DNA of 35,115 bases, taken from contig CAKUFZ010000017.1 in NCBI GenBank assembly GCA_934654475.1, forward strand, positions 1-35,115, in the 5' to 3' direction. Each line of letters starts with the position of its first letter. Position 1 is the stretch's first letter. This DNA is from an uncultured Coriobacteriales bacterium (GTDB lineage Bacteria; Actinomycetota; Coriobacteriia; Coriobacteriales; UMGS124). Below, in pieces: positions 26,957 to 35,042 of the stretch. The notes beneath the pieces were generated by a model that was not told the DNA's origin, did not search any database, and saw only the letters and a program-made list of their open reading frames with translations. The position numbers were made by a program, and so were the translations under genes.

Positions 26957-27026
26957 ACCAGGTGCGTTGTGGGCAAGGTTGAGAAATCTCGTACCTGGTT
27001 CTTTGTAATCTCGAACCTACTCAACC
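26957..27026. promoter_or_regulatory. Palindrome and direct-repeat cluster in the divergent promoter region
   Basis: Within 70 bp there are two nested inverted repeats, ACCAGGT/ACCTGGT (26957-26963 with 26993-26999) and GGTTGAG/CTCAACC (26977-26983 with 27020-27026). There is also a 12-bp direct repeat AATCTCG[T/A]ACCT (26985-26996 and 27007-27018), spaced 22 bp, about two helical turns. This is a good candidate operator for the divergent LuxR regulator. Confidence 0.55.
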
Positions 27027-27118
27027 CTGACTTTTGGTCGCGGGCTCGGTATGACTGTTATTGACCCGGCATGAGGCGCGAGCCTCGATGCCACTTCTCA
27101 AGCGAAGGGATGCATCAC

Positions 27119-29095
27119 ATGATCGATCGCAGGGATTTTGTTAAGGGTTCCACTGCTGTTGTGGCTGCAGCTGCTGTCAGCGGTACCGTTGCCACTGCCT
27201 TGGCGGATGCCGCGGGCTATGTTCCGGGTACCTACACTGCGTCCGGCGCAGGCGTTGGTACCGTCACCGTTGAGCTCACGTTCGATGAGGCGACCATCAC
27301 CGAGGCCACCGTCGACGTGTCTGGCGAGACCCCTTGGGTGGGCGGCCAGCTCGGCGAGACGCTCGCCGCGGCGCTTCTCGACCACCAGGACGGTACGGTC
27401 GACGTCATCGCCGGCGCCACTCTCACCTGTGAGGGCGCTATGACCGCTGCCGCTGCATGCATCGCGCAGGCAAAGGGTGAAGAGGTTGCCACTCCCATCA
27501 CCGCATGGGACGATCAGACCGCTGATAACTGGCTGGGCACTGAGCCCGTCATCGACGAGGCTGCCGTTACGGAGACCTGGGACACTGACATCCTCATCGT
27601 GGGTGCGGGCAATGCGGGTTGTACTGCAGGTGCCTACGCCGCCAAGGCCGGCCTCAACTTCCGCCTCATCGAGAGCGCCGGTGTGGTGCAGGACACGCGC
27701 CACTGGTACGGAACCATCGATTCCTCCGCTGCCCAGGAGGCTGGCTGCGAGCCCGTCGACCGCCGCAAGCTGCTTTCCGAGATCAGCCGCTATGCCAGCG
27801 GCAAGTGCGACCAGCGCGTCGTGCGCATGTGGATCAACGAGTCGGCGGCCATGCATGATTTCGTCGCCGGCATTGCCACGGCCGAGCCTTACAACTATCA
27901 GTTCAAGTTTACGAGCGGCGAGGCGGCCCATTGGCCCGAGAACTGTGCCGAGGAGAACACCGTGTACTTCTTCCCCGAGCAGGAAGTTGCCTGCATGGGT
28001 TGGGAGAAGCCCCGCAACGTCGTGCTCAAGGAAACCATCGAGGGTGCCGGGTACTCCATCGACTTCAATACGTCTCTCGTCAAGCTCGAGAAGGACGAGA
28101 CGGGCCGCGTGACGGGCGCCATTGCGCAGAACACCCAGGACGGCCACTTCATCCGCATCAACGCCGCTGCTGGCGTGCTGCTCGCAGCCGGTGGCTACGA
28201 CGGCAACCCCATGATGATGGACGCCCTCGACCCGCTTTCTTCCAGCGTCACCACCTGCTACAACTACAGCCCCCGCGACCGCGGCATGGGTATCCGCGCG
28301 GCTCTGTGGGCAGGTGCCGCCATGCAGGCCGAGCCCGCATCGATGCTGTTTGACCGCGGCCTTGTGGCGCCTGGCGTTGACGCCGGCTACCATGAGAACC
28401 CCGCTGCATTCGGTGGCAAGGAGTTCCCGGGCACGCTCAAGCAGTATTTCCCCGGCACCCAGCCCTTCCTCAAGGTCAACCGTCGCGGCGAGCGCTTCAT
28501 GAACGAGTCGCAGACCTACGACAACGCCAACTTTGCCGCATTCAACCAGCCTGGCCATGTGTACTGCCAGATCATCGACGCCAACGCCGATGCCGACGTC
28601 GATCGCTTCCGCACTGTGGGTTGCTCTGCCGGCGTGCAGAACGGCAACATGATCAGGAGCGTCGAGGGCCAGGTCGAGGCGGGCCTTGTCATGAAGGCCG
28701 ACACGCTCGAGGAGCTCGCCGACAAGCTCGGCTTCGAGGGCGAGGCCAAGGAGACCTTCCTCGCCACGTGCGAGCGCTACAACGAGATCTATGACGCCCA
28801 GTACGATGAGGACTTCGGCAAGCCTTCCTGCCGCCTGTCCGAGCTTCGCACGCCGCCCTTCTATGGCGCATGGCTGGGTGCGAGCCTGCTGTGCACGATG
28901 CAGGGCATCCTCATCAACGAGAACGCCCAGGCTATTGACGAGGCTCGCGAGCCTATCGCCGGCCTGTACTGCGCGGGCAACAACGCCGGCAGCTTCTTTG
29001 CCAACAACTATCCTTGCGTTCTGCCTGGTACCCGCTGCGGTTCCGCCATGGTCCAGGGCATCAAGGCCATCAAGCAGATGGGCGGCCTGGAGTAG
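27119..29095 (+). CDS. Tat-exported FMN-binding/FAD fumarate-reductase-like flavoprotein
   Basis: The 658-residue protein starts with a twin-arginine signal (R4-R5-D-F-V-K-G). An FMN_bind domain follows (about 30-130) with the motif DVIAGATLT, where T103 is the likely site of covalent FMN attachment by an ApbE transferase. An FAD-binding reductase domain then begins with VGAGNAG (161-167) and ends in AGLYCAGNNAGS. The order FMN carrier then FAD domain is that of flavin-only relatives of periplasmic fumarate/urocanate reductases; no haem CxxCH is present. ATG 27119 is the start because AAGGGA is 8 nt upstream; the ATG at 27110 abuts that site. The substrate is unknown. It is the partner of the divergent LuxR gene and ends in a strong terminator. 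Confidence 0.9.
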   Translation: MIDRRDFVKGSTAVVAAAAVSGTVATALADAAGYVPGTYTASGAGVGTVTVELTFDEATITEATVDVSGETPWVGGQLGETLAAALLDHQDGTVDVIAGATLTCEGAMTAAAACIAQAKGEEVATPITAWDDQTADNWLGTEPVIDEAAVTETWDTDILIVGAGNAGCTAGAYAAKAGLNFRLIESAGVVQDTRHWYGTIDSSAAQEAGCEPVDRRKLLSEISRYASGKCDQRVVRMWINESAAMHDFVAGIATAEPYNYQFKFTSGEAAHWPENCAEENTVYFFPEQEVACMGWEKPRNVVLKETIEGAGYSIDFNTSLVKLEKDETGRVTGAIAQNTQDGHFIRINAAAGVLLAAGGYDGNPMMMDALDPLSSSVTTCYNYSPRDRGMGIRAALWAGAAMQAEPASMLFDRGLVAPGVDAGYHENPAAFGGKEFPGTLKQYFPGTQPFLKVNRRGERFMNESQTYDNANFAAFNQPGHVYCQIIDANADADVDRFRTVGCSAGVQNGNMIRSVEGQVEAGLVMKADTLEELADKLGFEGEAKETFLATCERYNEIYDAQYDEDFGKPSCRLSELRTPPFYGAWLGASLLCTMQGILINENAQAIDEAREPIAGLYCAGNNAGSFFANNYPCVLPGTRCGSAMVQGIKAIKQMGGLE

Positions 29096-29202
29096 GGGCG
29101 GTTTTGGTTCTTGGATGAAGCCCGGGGCTGAACCCAGGCGAGACATCATCGAGATGCGAGTGATGTCCTGAAGAGTGAGTAGCATCCATAGAGCTGCAGA
29201 CT

Positions 29203-29247
29203 AAGAGGCTGGTCCCGGAATTCTCCGAGACCAGCCTCTTTTACAAA
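29203..29247 (+). terminator. Rho-independent terminator of the FMN/FAD flavoprotein gene
   Basis: Perfect 12-bp arms (29203-29214 and 29229-29240) have an additional inner CGGA/TCCG pairing (29216-29219 with 29224-29227). TTTTAC follows. Positions 29096-29202 show nothing else. Confidence 0.88.
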
Positions 29248-29266
29248 TGAGTTGAGAAGAGGGGTC

Positions 29267-29400
29267 GAAAAACCCCGCATGTTTGCGTTTTAAATCGCAC
29301 CGGGAAGCATGCCAGCTTCTCGACCACGCGTTTTCCCTGGTAGATTACGTGACCAAACAAGCGGTATCAGGGCCGCTCGGATTAAAACGCAAACATGTCG
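29267..29400. repeat. 134-bp foldable repeat element, copy B
   Basis: It has the same length and orientation as copy A at 84% identity. It ends exactly before the stop codon of the minus-strand ygbA-family gene, as copy A nearly abuts the LuxR stop. The pair at element positions 86/99 changes from G-C (copy A) to A-T (copy B), keeping the inner stem. Read on the minus strand, the element ends in GCGGGGTTTTT, which could act as a terminator. Confidence 0.85.
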
Positions 29401-29781
29401 CTACTCGCCCTCGCCGGCCTTCTTCATGCGCTTCTTCTCCTGCATGTCCATGATGAGGTGCTTTGTGGCGAGCACGGGGCAGTGGAAGATCATGCGGGGG
29501 CCGGAATGGCGCATGGCGACGCGGATCTTTTCGCGCATTGCGGGCTTGTAGCAGGGGGTGGGGCAGTTGGAGCAGAACGTCTTCTCCTCGCCGCGGCGGC
29601 ATGCGTCCACGCGGCGGTCGGCGTAGTCTGCGAGCTCTGAGCACTCCGGGCACAGCGTTCCCTTGGCCGTGCCGTGCGTGTCATTGCAGTAGAGGGCGAT
29701 CATCAAGCGCACAACGCGCTTCTCATATGTCTTGCGGTCCTCTTTCACGATGCTCCCATCGAATTGGGTCTCCCGAATCAT
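29401..29781 (-). CDS. ygbA: YgbA-family protein (nitrous oxide-stimulated promoter family)
   Basis: The ~126-residue protein shows the Cys-rich YgbA pattern: LMIALYCNDTHG, CPECSELADYADRRVDAC, FCSNCPTPCYKPAMREKIR, RHSGPRMIFHCPVLATKHLI. The cysteines suggest a metal or Fe-S site. In enterobacteria the gene responds to nitrosative stress; the exact function here is not known. Start options are ATG 29781 (weak ribosome-binding site) and GTG 29748 (GGGAG close by). It reads away from the flavoprotein terminator and ends at repeat copy B. Confidence 0.82.
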   Translation of the reverse strand: MIRETQFDGSIVKEDRKTYEKRVVRLMIALYCNDTHGTAKGTLCPECSELADYADRRVDACRRGEEKTFCSNCPTPCYKPAMREKIRVAMRHSGPRMIFHCPVLATKHLIMDMQEKKRMKKAGEGE

Positions 29782-29807
29782 CTCTGTCTGCCATTTTAAC
29801 TGCAGCA

Positions 29808-29862
29808 AACGAAAGCGCCCCTTTGGAAACCTTGCGTTTTGCCAAGGAGTCCAAAGGGGCGC
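29808..29862 (-). terminator. Rho-independent terminator of the glycyl radical operon
   Basis: A 12-bp stem (29815-29826 with 29851-29862) is extended by an inner CCTTG/CAAGG pairing. On the minus strand it is followed by TTTCGTTTG. It closes the operon whose last gene is the NhaC-family transporter and separates it from the ygbA-family gene. Confidence 0.85.
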
Positions 29863-29908
29863 CAGCGGTTCGGCTCAAAACCCGAGCATATGCCGTGTGT
29901 GGTGAATC

Positions 29909-31318
29909 CTATGCGGCCAGGGCAAAGCCAGCCACGATGTAGCCGACAATGGTGATGCCGGCCACGATGCCGATGTAGGGCAGCTGCGCCATGGCGTAGT
30001 CCACGTTGTTGATCTTGCAGGCCGAGGCGCTCATGAGCGTGACGTCGGAATAGAAGCAGGCCTGTGCGCCAAAGCACGCCGCGGAGATGATGGCGCCCAG
30101 CGTGAGCGGAATCGAAGCGCCCGTGGCGGCGGCGAGGGGCAGAATGATGGGCGTGCACACGGCCGGGATGCTCCAGATGTTGGCCGTGGCAAAGCACACG
30201 AGGCCTACGAGCACAAACGTGATGACGGGCAGCCACTGGGCGCTCATGAAGGGGCTTGCAACCTGGATGAGGTAATCGGAGAGGCCGATGAGGTTGATGG
30301 CCTCGCGGAAGAACAGCGACGCAATGAGTACGGCCGCGATGAAGAGCATGTCCTCCAAGCCCTTGTAGCAGGCATCGCAGAACTTGCCCAGGCTCATGAT
30401 GCGCGTGGGCACGTAGAGCACGAAGCACACGAGGATGCCGACGACGACGCCATAGAGGATGTCGTCAAGAATCAGCGTGACCGCAATGACAGCAGCCATG
30501 GGAACGAGAAACGCCCACAGGTGAGGGGTTGCTTCCTTCTCCTCGGCGCGGTCGTCGGTGATGGCGCCGAGAGCCTCGCCCATGTTCGCCTGGTTCTGGG
30601 CGTTGGACGAGTCGGGCCAGAGCTGCCCCGTCTTTGCCACGCGCTCATAGGCGCGCTTGATGCCGCCCATCTTGGGCACAACGCCAAGGATGACGAGAAG
30701 CACGAAGATGACGCACAGGAACGGATAGAAGAAGTACGGCATGATGCCGTAGTAGATGCTCATGGCCGAGTCGCCCACCACGGCGGCTTCGGGCTGTTCG
30801 CCGAAGATGCCCGAGAAGAACACCACCCAGGCGGAGATGGGGATGATGAGGCACACGGGCGCGGAGGTCGTGTTGATGATGTAGCACAGCATCTCGCGCG
30901 GGGTCTTGTGCTCGTCGGCAATGGGCAGCACGCAGTTGGCCGTGACGAGGATGGAGAGGTAGTCGTCGATGAAGATGATGATGCCGCACAGCCAGGTGAG
31001 CAGGAGCACCTGCTTCTCCGACTTCACATACTTGCGGGCCCACATGGCCATGGCCGTGGCGCCGTTCGATTGGCGCAGCAGCTGCACGAAGCAGCCGAAC
31101 AGCAGGCAGATGAGCACGATGTAGTTGTTGTCGGAGTCGCATGTCGCGTCGAGCAGGGCGTCGACGGTGGGCATGAAGAAGTCGGGGCCGTAATAGAGCA
31201 GGTAGCCCAGGATGCCCGACAGCAAGATGGAGAAGATGCACTTGCGGGTCACAAACGCGAAAACAAAAAAGCTGAGAGCGGGAATCAGGGTGAGGATTCC
31301 CAGGTTGGTGCCTTCCAC
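29909..31318 (-). CDS. NhaC-family (Na+/H+ antiporter-like) transporter
   Basis: The 469-residue membrane protein has about eleven to twelve hydrophobic segments. It carries the Na_H_antiporter family core GIIIFIDDYLSILVTANCVLPIADEHKTPRE (about residues 111-140) followed by NTTSAP. Members exchange Na+ for H+ or for small organic ions such as malate/lactate. As third gene after the glycyl radical enzyme and its activase, 34 bp away, it is a good candidate to import that enzyme's substrate or export its product. Confidence 0.83.
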   Translation of the reverse strand: MEGTNLGILTLIPALSFFVFAFVTRKCIFSILLSGILGYLLYYGPDFFMPTVDALLDATCDSDNNYIVLICLLFGCFVQLLRQSNGATAMAMWARKYVKSEKQVLLLTWLCGIIIFIDDYLSILVTANCVLPIADEHKTPREMLCYIINTTSAPVCLIIPISAWVVFFSGIFGEQPEAAVVGDSAMSIYYGIMPYFFYPFLCVIFVLLVILGVVPKMGGIKRAYERVAKTGQLWPDSSNAQNQANMGEALGAITDDRAEEKEATPHLWAFLVPMAAVIAVTLILDDILYGVVVGILVCFVLYVPTRIMSLGKFCDACYKGLEDMLFIAAVLIASLFFREAINLIGLSDYLIQVASPFMSAQWLPVITFVLVGLVCFATANIWSIPAVCTPIILPLAAATGASIPLTLGAIISAACFGAQACFYSDVTLMSASACKINNVDYAMAQLPYIGIVAGITIVGYIVAGFALAA

Positions 31319-31352
31319 AACAGGTCCTTCCGAATCGTACGTGCGGCTGTGC

Positions 31353-32360
31353 CTACACTTTGCCTAGAATCGAGACCTCCATGTGCAGCTCGTCGGCGTA
31401 GTATCGCTGAATCTCCTCCACGCGCGCGTCGCTTGGCGCGCAGAAGAGTTCCTGCTCGATGCCTACGTTGCGCGCCTTGCTGCGCCCCAGGTCGTGATAG
31501 GGGAGCAGCGTCACGCACTTGATGCCGAGCCGACTGTAGAGCTCGCCGCTGCGGCGCACGATATCATCGGTGTCGTTGATGCCGGCCAGGAGCGGCATTC
31601 GTATGCACAGCTTGGGTGCGCATACCTCGTCGCGTGCCAGCATCTCCAGGTTCGCCAATATGAGCTCGTTGCCGAAGCCGGTATATTCTCGGTGCAGATT
31701 GTTATCAATCAGTTTCATGTCATAGAGAATGTTCGTGACGTTTGACATGCGGGCCAAGGCGAGCAGGTCTTCAGCCCGGCCCAACCCCGAGGTGTCGAGG
31801 CACACGTTGATGCCGAGCTCTGCTGCACCGGATATGAGCTCGCGGGCAAAGACGGCGTGCGAGAGCACCTCGCCGCCGCTTATGGTGATGCCGCCGCCCG
31901 TGTTGTCGTAGAAGCCCTTGTCCTGCGCGGCCACGGCCAGAACCTCGGCCGCGCTCATCTCCTTGGCTACCGGGCGCAGCGCCTGCGCATAGCATTCCCG
32001 CGCGCAGGCAAGGCACACGTCGCAGCGTGTGCGGTCGATTGCCACGCCCACCTCGGGGCCTGCCGTTATGGCGCCCTGCGGGCAGACTCCCGCACAGTGC
32101 CCGCAGCCGATGCAGCGCGACTGCGAGAACACAAGCTGCTGACGAGCGGAGATGAGCTCGGGGTTGTGGCACCACCGGCACCGCAGCGGGCAGCCCTTGA
32201 GGAAGACGGTCGTGCGGATGCCTGGGCCGTCTTCCACGGAGAACTTCTGAATGCTTCCCACCAGGGCCGTTGTTGGGGTTGATGTGGGCAGACCGTTGGC
32301 GTCCGTGGAGGTTGCCGGCCTGCCTGCTGCATCGTCATGTATGGGTGCGGTGTGTGCCAT
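31353..32360 (-). CDS. Glycyl radical enzyme activase (radical SAM)
   Basis: The 335-residue protein has the radical-SAM motif C57-x3-C61-x2-C64 (CPLRCRWC) and two ferredoxin-type [4Fe-4S] groups (C83/86/89/93 and C113/116/119/123). The SAM-binding GGE is at 162-164, followed by Val where many relatives have Pro. The two-cluster insert is typical of activases for non-PFL glycyl radical enzymes. It generates the Gly radical on the enzyme encoded just upstream (24-bp gap). The first ~30 residues are low-complexity and outside the conserved fold, so a shorter start is possible. Confidence 0.92.
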   Translation of the reverse strand: MAHTAPIHDDAAGRPATSTDANGLPTSTPTTALVGSIQKFSVEDGPGIRTTVFLKGCPLRCRWCHNPELISARQQLVFSQSRCIGCGHCAGVCPQGAITAGPEVGVAIDRTRCDVCLACARECYAQALRPVAKEMSAAEVLAVAAQDKGFYDNTGGGITISGGEVLSHAVFARELISGAAELGINVCLDTSGLGRAEDLLALARMSNVTNILYDMKLIDNNLHREYTGFGNELILANLEMLARDEVCAPKLCIRMPLLAGINDTDDIVRRSGELYSRLGIKCVTLLPYHDLGRSKARNVGIEQELFCAPSDARVEEIQRYYADELHMEVSILGKV

Positions 32361-32384
32361 GCGCGTGCGTCTGCCCCGTTGTCT

Positions 32385-34760
32385 TTAGCTGGCCTGAGAG
32401 AGGTGCGCGGTGCGGTAGATGATGGCGTCCTGCGCGGCCTTGTCGAGCTCGGTGAAGTACGCCATGTAACCGGCGACGCGCACCATGAGGCCGCGGTACT
32501 TCTCAGGCTCCTTCTGCGCGCGGCGCAGCGTCGCGTTGTCTACCACGTTGATCTGGATGTGCTCGCCGCCGTTTTGGAAGAACGTCTTGATGACGCCCTC
32601 GATAGTGGCGATGCCCTTCTCGCCCTGCACGCCCTTGGGGTCGAAGCGCAGGTTGAACAGGGCGCCCTCCTGCAGGATCGCCTGGTCGATGGCGGCCACC
32701 GACTTCACGGTGGCGGTGGGTCCGCAGATGTCGCGACCCATCATGGGCGAGGAGGCGTCGCAGAACGGCTCGCCGGCGAGCCTGCCGTCGGGAAGTGCGC
32801 CAGTCACCTTGCCGTGGGGAATGTTCATGGTCTGCGAGTCGATGCCGAATGCGTAGTGGCCGCCGCGCGCGTCGGGCCAGCTCTGCACGTTGTCGGCGAT
32901 GAAGTGCATCATCTCGCGATAGATGCCGTCGACGTGCTCGCAGTTGTTACCGTACTTCTCGGGCTTGTTGAGCAGCAGCTGGCGCGTGCGCTCCTGACCC
33001 TCGAAGTTCGTGTCGCATGCATGGATGAGCTCGTCCATCGTGAGGTCGTGGTCTTCGAACACGCACTTCTCCACGGCGGCGATGGAATCGGCCAGGTTCG
33101 CCGCGCCCGTGACGTACATGCCGCAGGTGGAGTAGCGCGCGCCGCCCTCCTGCACCGACTTGCCGCTCTCCACGCAGCCCCTCGTTACCATGGAGGCGAA
33201 GATGACGGGATAGCGGTTCATATGGATGGACTGCATGAGGTTGTACCCGCGGCGGATGGTGTCGTAGCCGTGCAGGATCTGCGCCTTGAGGGCGTCCTTG
33301 AACTGCTCGATGTTCGTGAAGTCGCGCGGGTCGCCGGTCTGGAGTCCCATGAGCTTGCCCGTGGCCGGGTCGACGCCGTTGTGCAGCACGAACTCGATCA
33401 TCTTGCCCATGTTCACGTAGCCCGCGTCGGGCGACCCGTCGGTGCCGCCGCCGCCGGGGCCTGCCTGGATGCAGCCCACGATGGTCCAGTCGCGCGCCTC
33501 CTCGATGGTGCCGCCCTTGCCCAGGGCCATCTGGATGGCGGCCTCGTCGTTGAAGAAGCCGGGGTTGGCCTGGCCTTCCTGAATCATCTTGCAGCCAAAA
33601 CGGATGAGCTCCTCGGGGGTGTCCTCAAACACGCGCAGGGCCATGACGGGCTGCGTGGTCTGCAGGGCGTCGGCCGCCTGCAGGCACAGCAGCGACAGAT
33701 CGTTGGAGGCGTCCTTGCCCTCGGAGGTCTGGCCTCCCACCACAAGGATCTGCCACATGGGGTAGCCGGCAAACGCGGTGGCGTACCAGTTGTCGCGCAC
33801 CTCGTACACATCGCACGACTTGAGGTAGAGGCACTCGAGCATCTCAAGCGCCTCGTCGCGGCTCAGGGTCTTATCGTCCAGCACGTCCTTCTTGTAGAAG
33901 GGCCACATGTATTGGTCGAAGCGACCGAAGCCGCACGCCGTGGTGCACACCTCGATATAGAAATACACGTGCACGAACCACACCATCTGAAGTGCCTGGT
34001 AAAAGGTCTGAGGCGGGTTTTCGGGCACCACGCGGCAGTTCTGGGCTATCTGACGCAGCTCAGCGGCGCGCTTGGGGTCGGCGCACTCCTGTGCCATGCG
34101 GTCGGCTTCGTCGGCCATACGGTGGGCATAGGTGATGAGCGCCTCGGCCTGAATGATGCATGCGCGCCAGAAGTCGACCTTCGCCTGTTCCTCGCGCGTC
34201 TGCGGCATGGCTGCGTCGATGTTGCGCTGGCATTCCTCGATGTAGCCGCGCATACCCACGGTGAGGATCTTCTCGTGATCGCACGTCGTCTCTCCGGAAA
34301 CGCCGTTCTCAAGGCCCACGCAGATGATGTCGTCGTGCTCGAGGTCTTGGATCCAGGAAGGCATAGCCTCGTCGGCGATGTCCTCCATCGACTTGCCCTC
34401 CCAATAGGGCAGCGTCTCCAAAATGGTGGCCTTGTCCTCAGGGGAGATGTAGTAAGGGTCTTTCTCGCGAGTTGAGAAGTCGTCGATGTCGCTTATATAC
34501 CACGAGCTCGACTGGAAGTCGGGATGGAGGTTTGCGCCGCGGTACGCGTTGGTGGGCGTGCCCACGATGAGCTCGTCGTCGAAGATGAGCGTCGTCATAC
34601 GCTCCATGATGTGGCGCACGACTTTGGCGCGGAAGATAGGCACTGCCTCGCCGGCAAACTTCTTATAGGCCTGCGTGGCGAGTACCAGGCGCTCCGAGGT
34701 AATGGTGGGGATGGTGTTGAAGTGCCTGTCACGCATGCGCTGAACTCTTGGGGTAAGCAC
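32385..34760 (-). CDS. Glycyl radical enzyme of unassigned specificity (Cys-x-Gln loop)
   Basis: The 791-residue protein has the full glycyl radical fold. The radical site is RVAGYMAYF with Gly764; the family normally has Ser where Met766 stands. The active-site Cys loop is VGCIQAGPGGGG, with Cys430. Eliminases and decarboxylases of this superfamily usually have Glu two residues after this Cys (GCVE), but here it is Gln432. A second GCVES at C529 aligns with the conserved GCIExGKD segment and is not the catalytic Cys. It lacks the PFL Cys-Cys pair, and no microcompartment genes are nearby. The start is GTG with GGAGG 4 nt upstream. The operon order is enzyme, activase, NhaC-type transporter. 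The substrate cannot be assigned from the sequence. Confidence 0.9.
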   Translation of the reverse strand: MLTPRVQRMRDRHFNTIPTITSERLVLATQAYKKFAGEAVPIFRAKVVRHIMERMTTLIFDDELIVGTPTNAYRGANLHPDFQSSSWYISDIDDFSTREKDPYYISPEDKATILETLPYWEGKSMEDIADEAMPSWIQDLEHDDIICVGLENGVSGETTCDHEKILTVGMRGYIEECQRNIDAAMPQTREEQAKVDFWRACIIQAEALITYAHRMADEADRMAQECADPKRAAELRQIAQNCRVVPENPPQTFYQALQMVWFVHVYFYIEVCTTACGFGRFDQYMWPFYKKDVLDDKTLSRDEALEMLECLYLKSCDVYEVRDNWYATAFAGYPMWQILVVGGQTSEGKDASNDLSLLCLQAADALQTTQPVMALRVFEDTPEELIRFGCKMIQEGQANPGFFNDEAAIQMALGKGGTIEEARDWTIVGCIQAGPGGGGTDGSPDAGYVNMGKMIEFVLHNGVDPATGKLMGLQTGDPRDFTNIEQFKDALKAQILHGYDTIRRGYNLMQSIHMNRYPVIFASMVTRGCVESGKSVQEGGARYSTCGMYVTGAANLADSIAAVEKCVFEDHDLTMDELIHACDTNFEGQERTRQLLLNKPEKYGNNCEHVDGIYREMMHFIADNVQSWPDARGGHYAFGIDSQTMNIPHGKVTGALPDGRLAGEPFCDASSPMMGRDICGPTATVKSVAAIDQAILQEGALFNLRFDPKGVQGEKGIATIEGVIKTFFQNGGEHIQINVVDNATLRRAQKEPEKYRGLMVRVAGYMAYFTELDKAAQDAIIYRTAHLSQAS

Positions 34761-34952
34761 GTGGCCTCCATGGGTGTAGACGTGGGCGTGTGCGATTGCG
34801 TGTGCGCCCTGATGTTTCAGTCGGCCAGTCTACGGCATCGAAACCCCTTGTTGCCTGCGGAAAGACCGTAATCTGGCGCATTCTCACAGGATTGCCGTGT
34901 ATAACTATATGTGATCGAGATGTGGAGAAAGTGCTATGAATGAAATTGCCTC

Positions 34953-34984
34953 TTGCGCTCGCCTGAGAACTAGTGCATTATAAC
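34953..34984 (+). promoter_or_regulatory. Possible promoter for the 5S rRNA gene
   Basis: TTGCGC (34953-34958), a 17-bp spacer and CATTAT (34976-34981, within CATTATAACT) form a plausible sigma-70-type promoter about 60 bp upstream of the 5S start. A 7-bp hairpin (35017-35023 with 35040-35046) lies between and may be a processing leader. The rest of 34761-34952 shows no gene and should contain the promoter of the glycyl radical operon on the other strand. Confidence 0.4.
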
Positions 34985-35042
34985 TCCCTGCGCAACGGCA
35001 ACCACGAGCCGAGCGCCTCACGAACTTCTTCAGTACTTCTCG

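Noticed and set aside
29203..29240. The 12-bp terminator stem as part of the 134-bp repeat
   Set aside because: It lies outside copy B and has no counterpart beside copy A.
33150..33200. GCVES (C529) as the catalytic loop of the glycyl radical enzyme
   Set aside because: Its context (RGCVESGKSVQEGGARYS) matches the conserved structural segment after the active-site loop; the catalytic Cys by position and context is C430.
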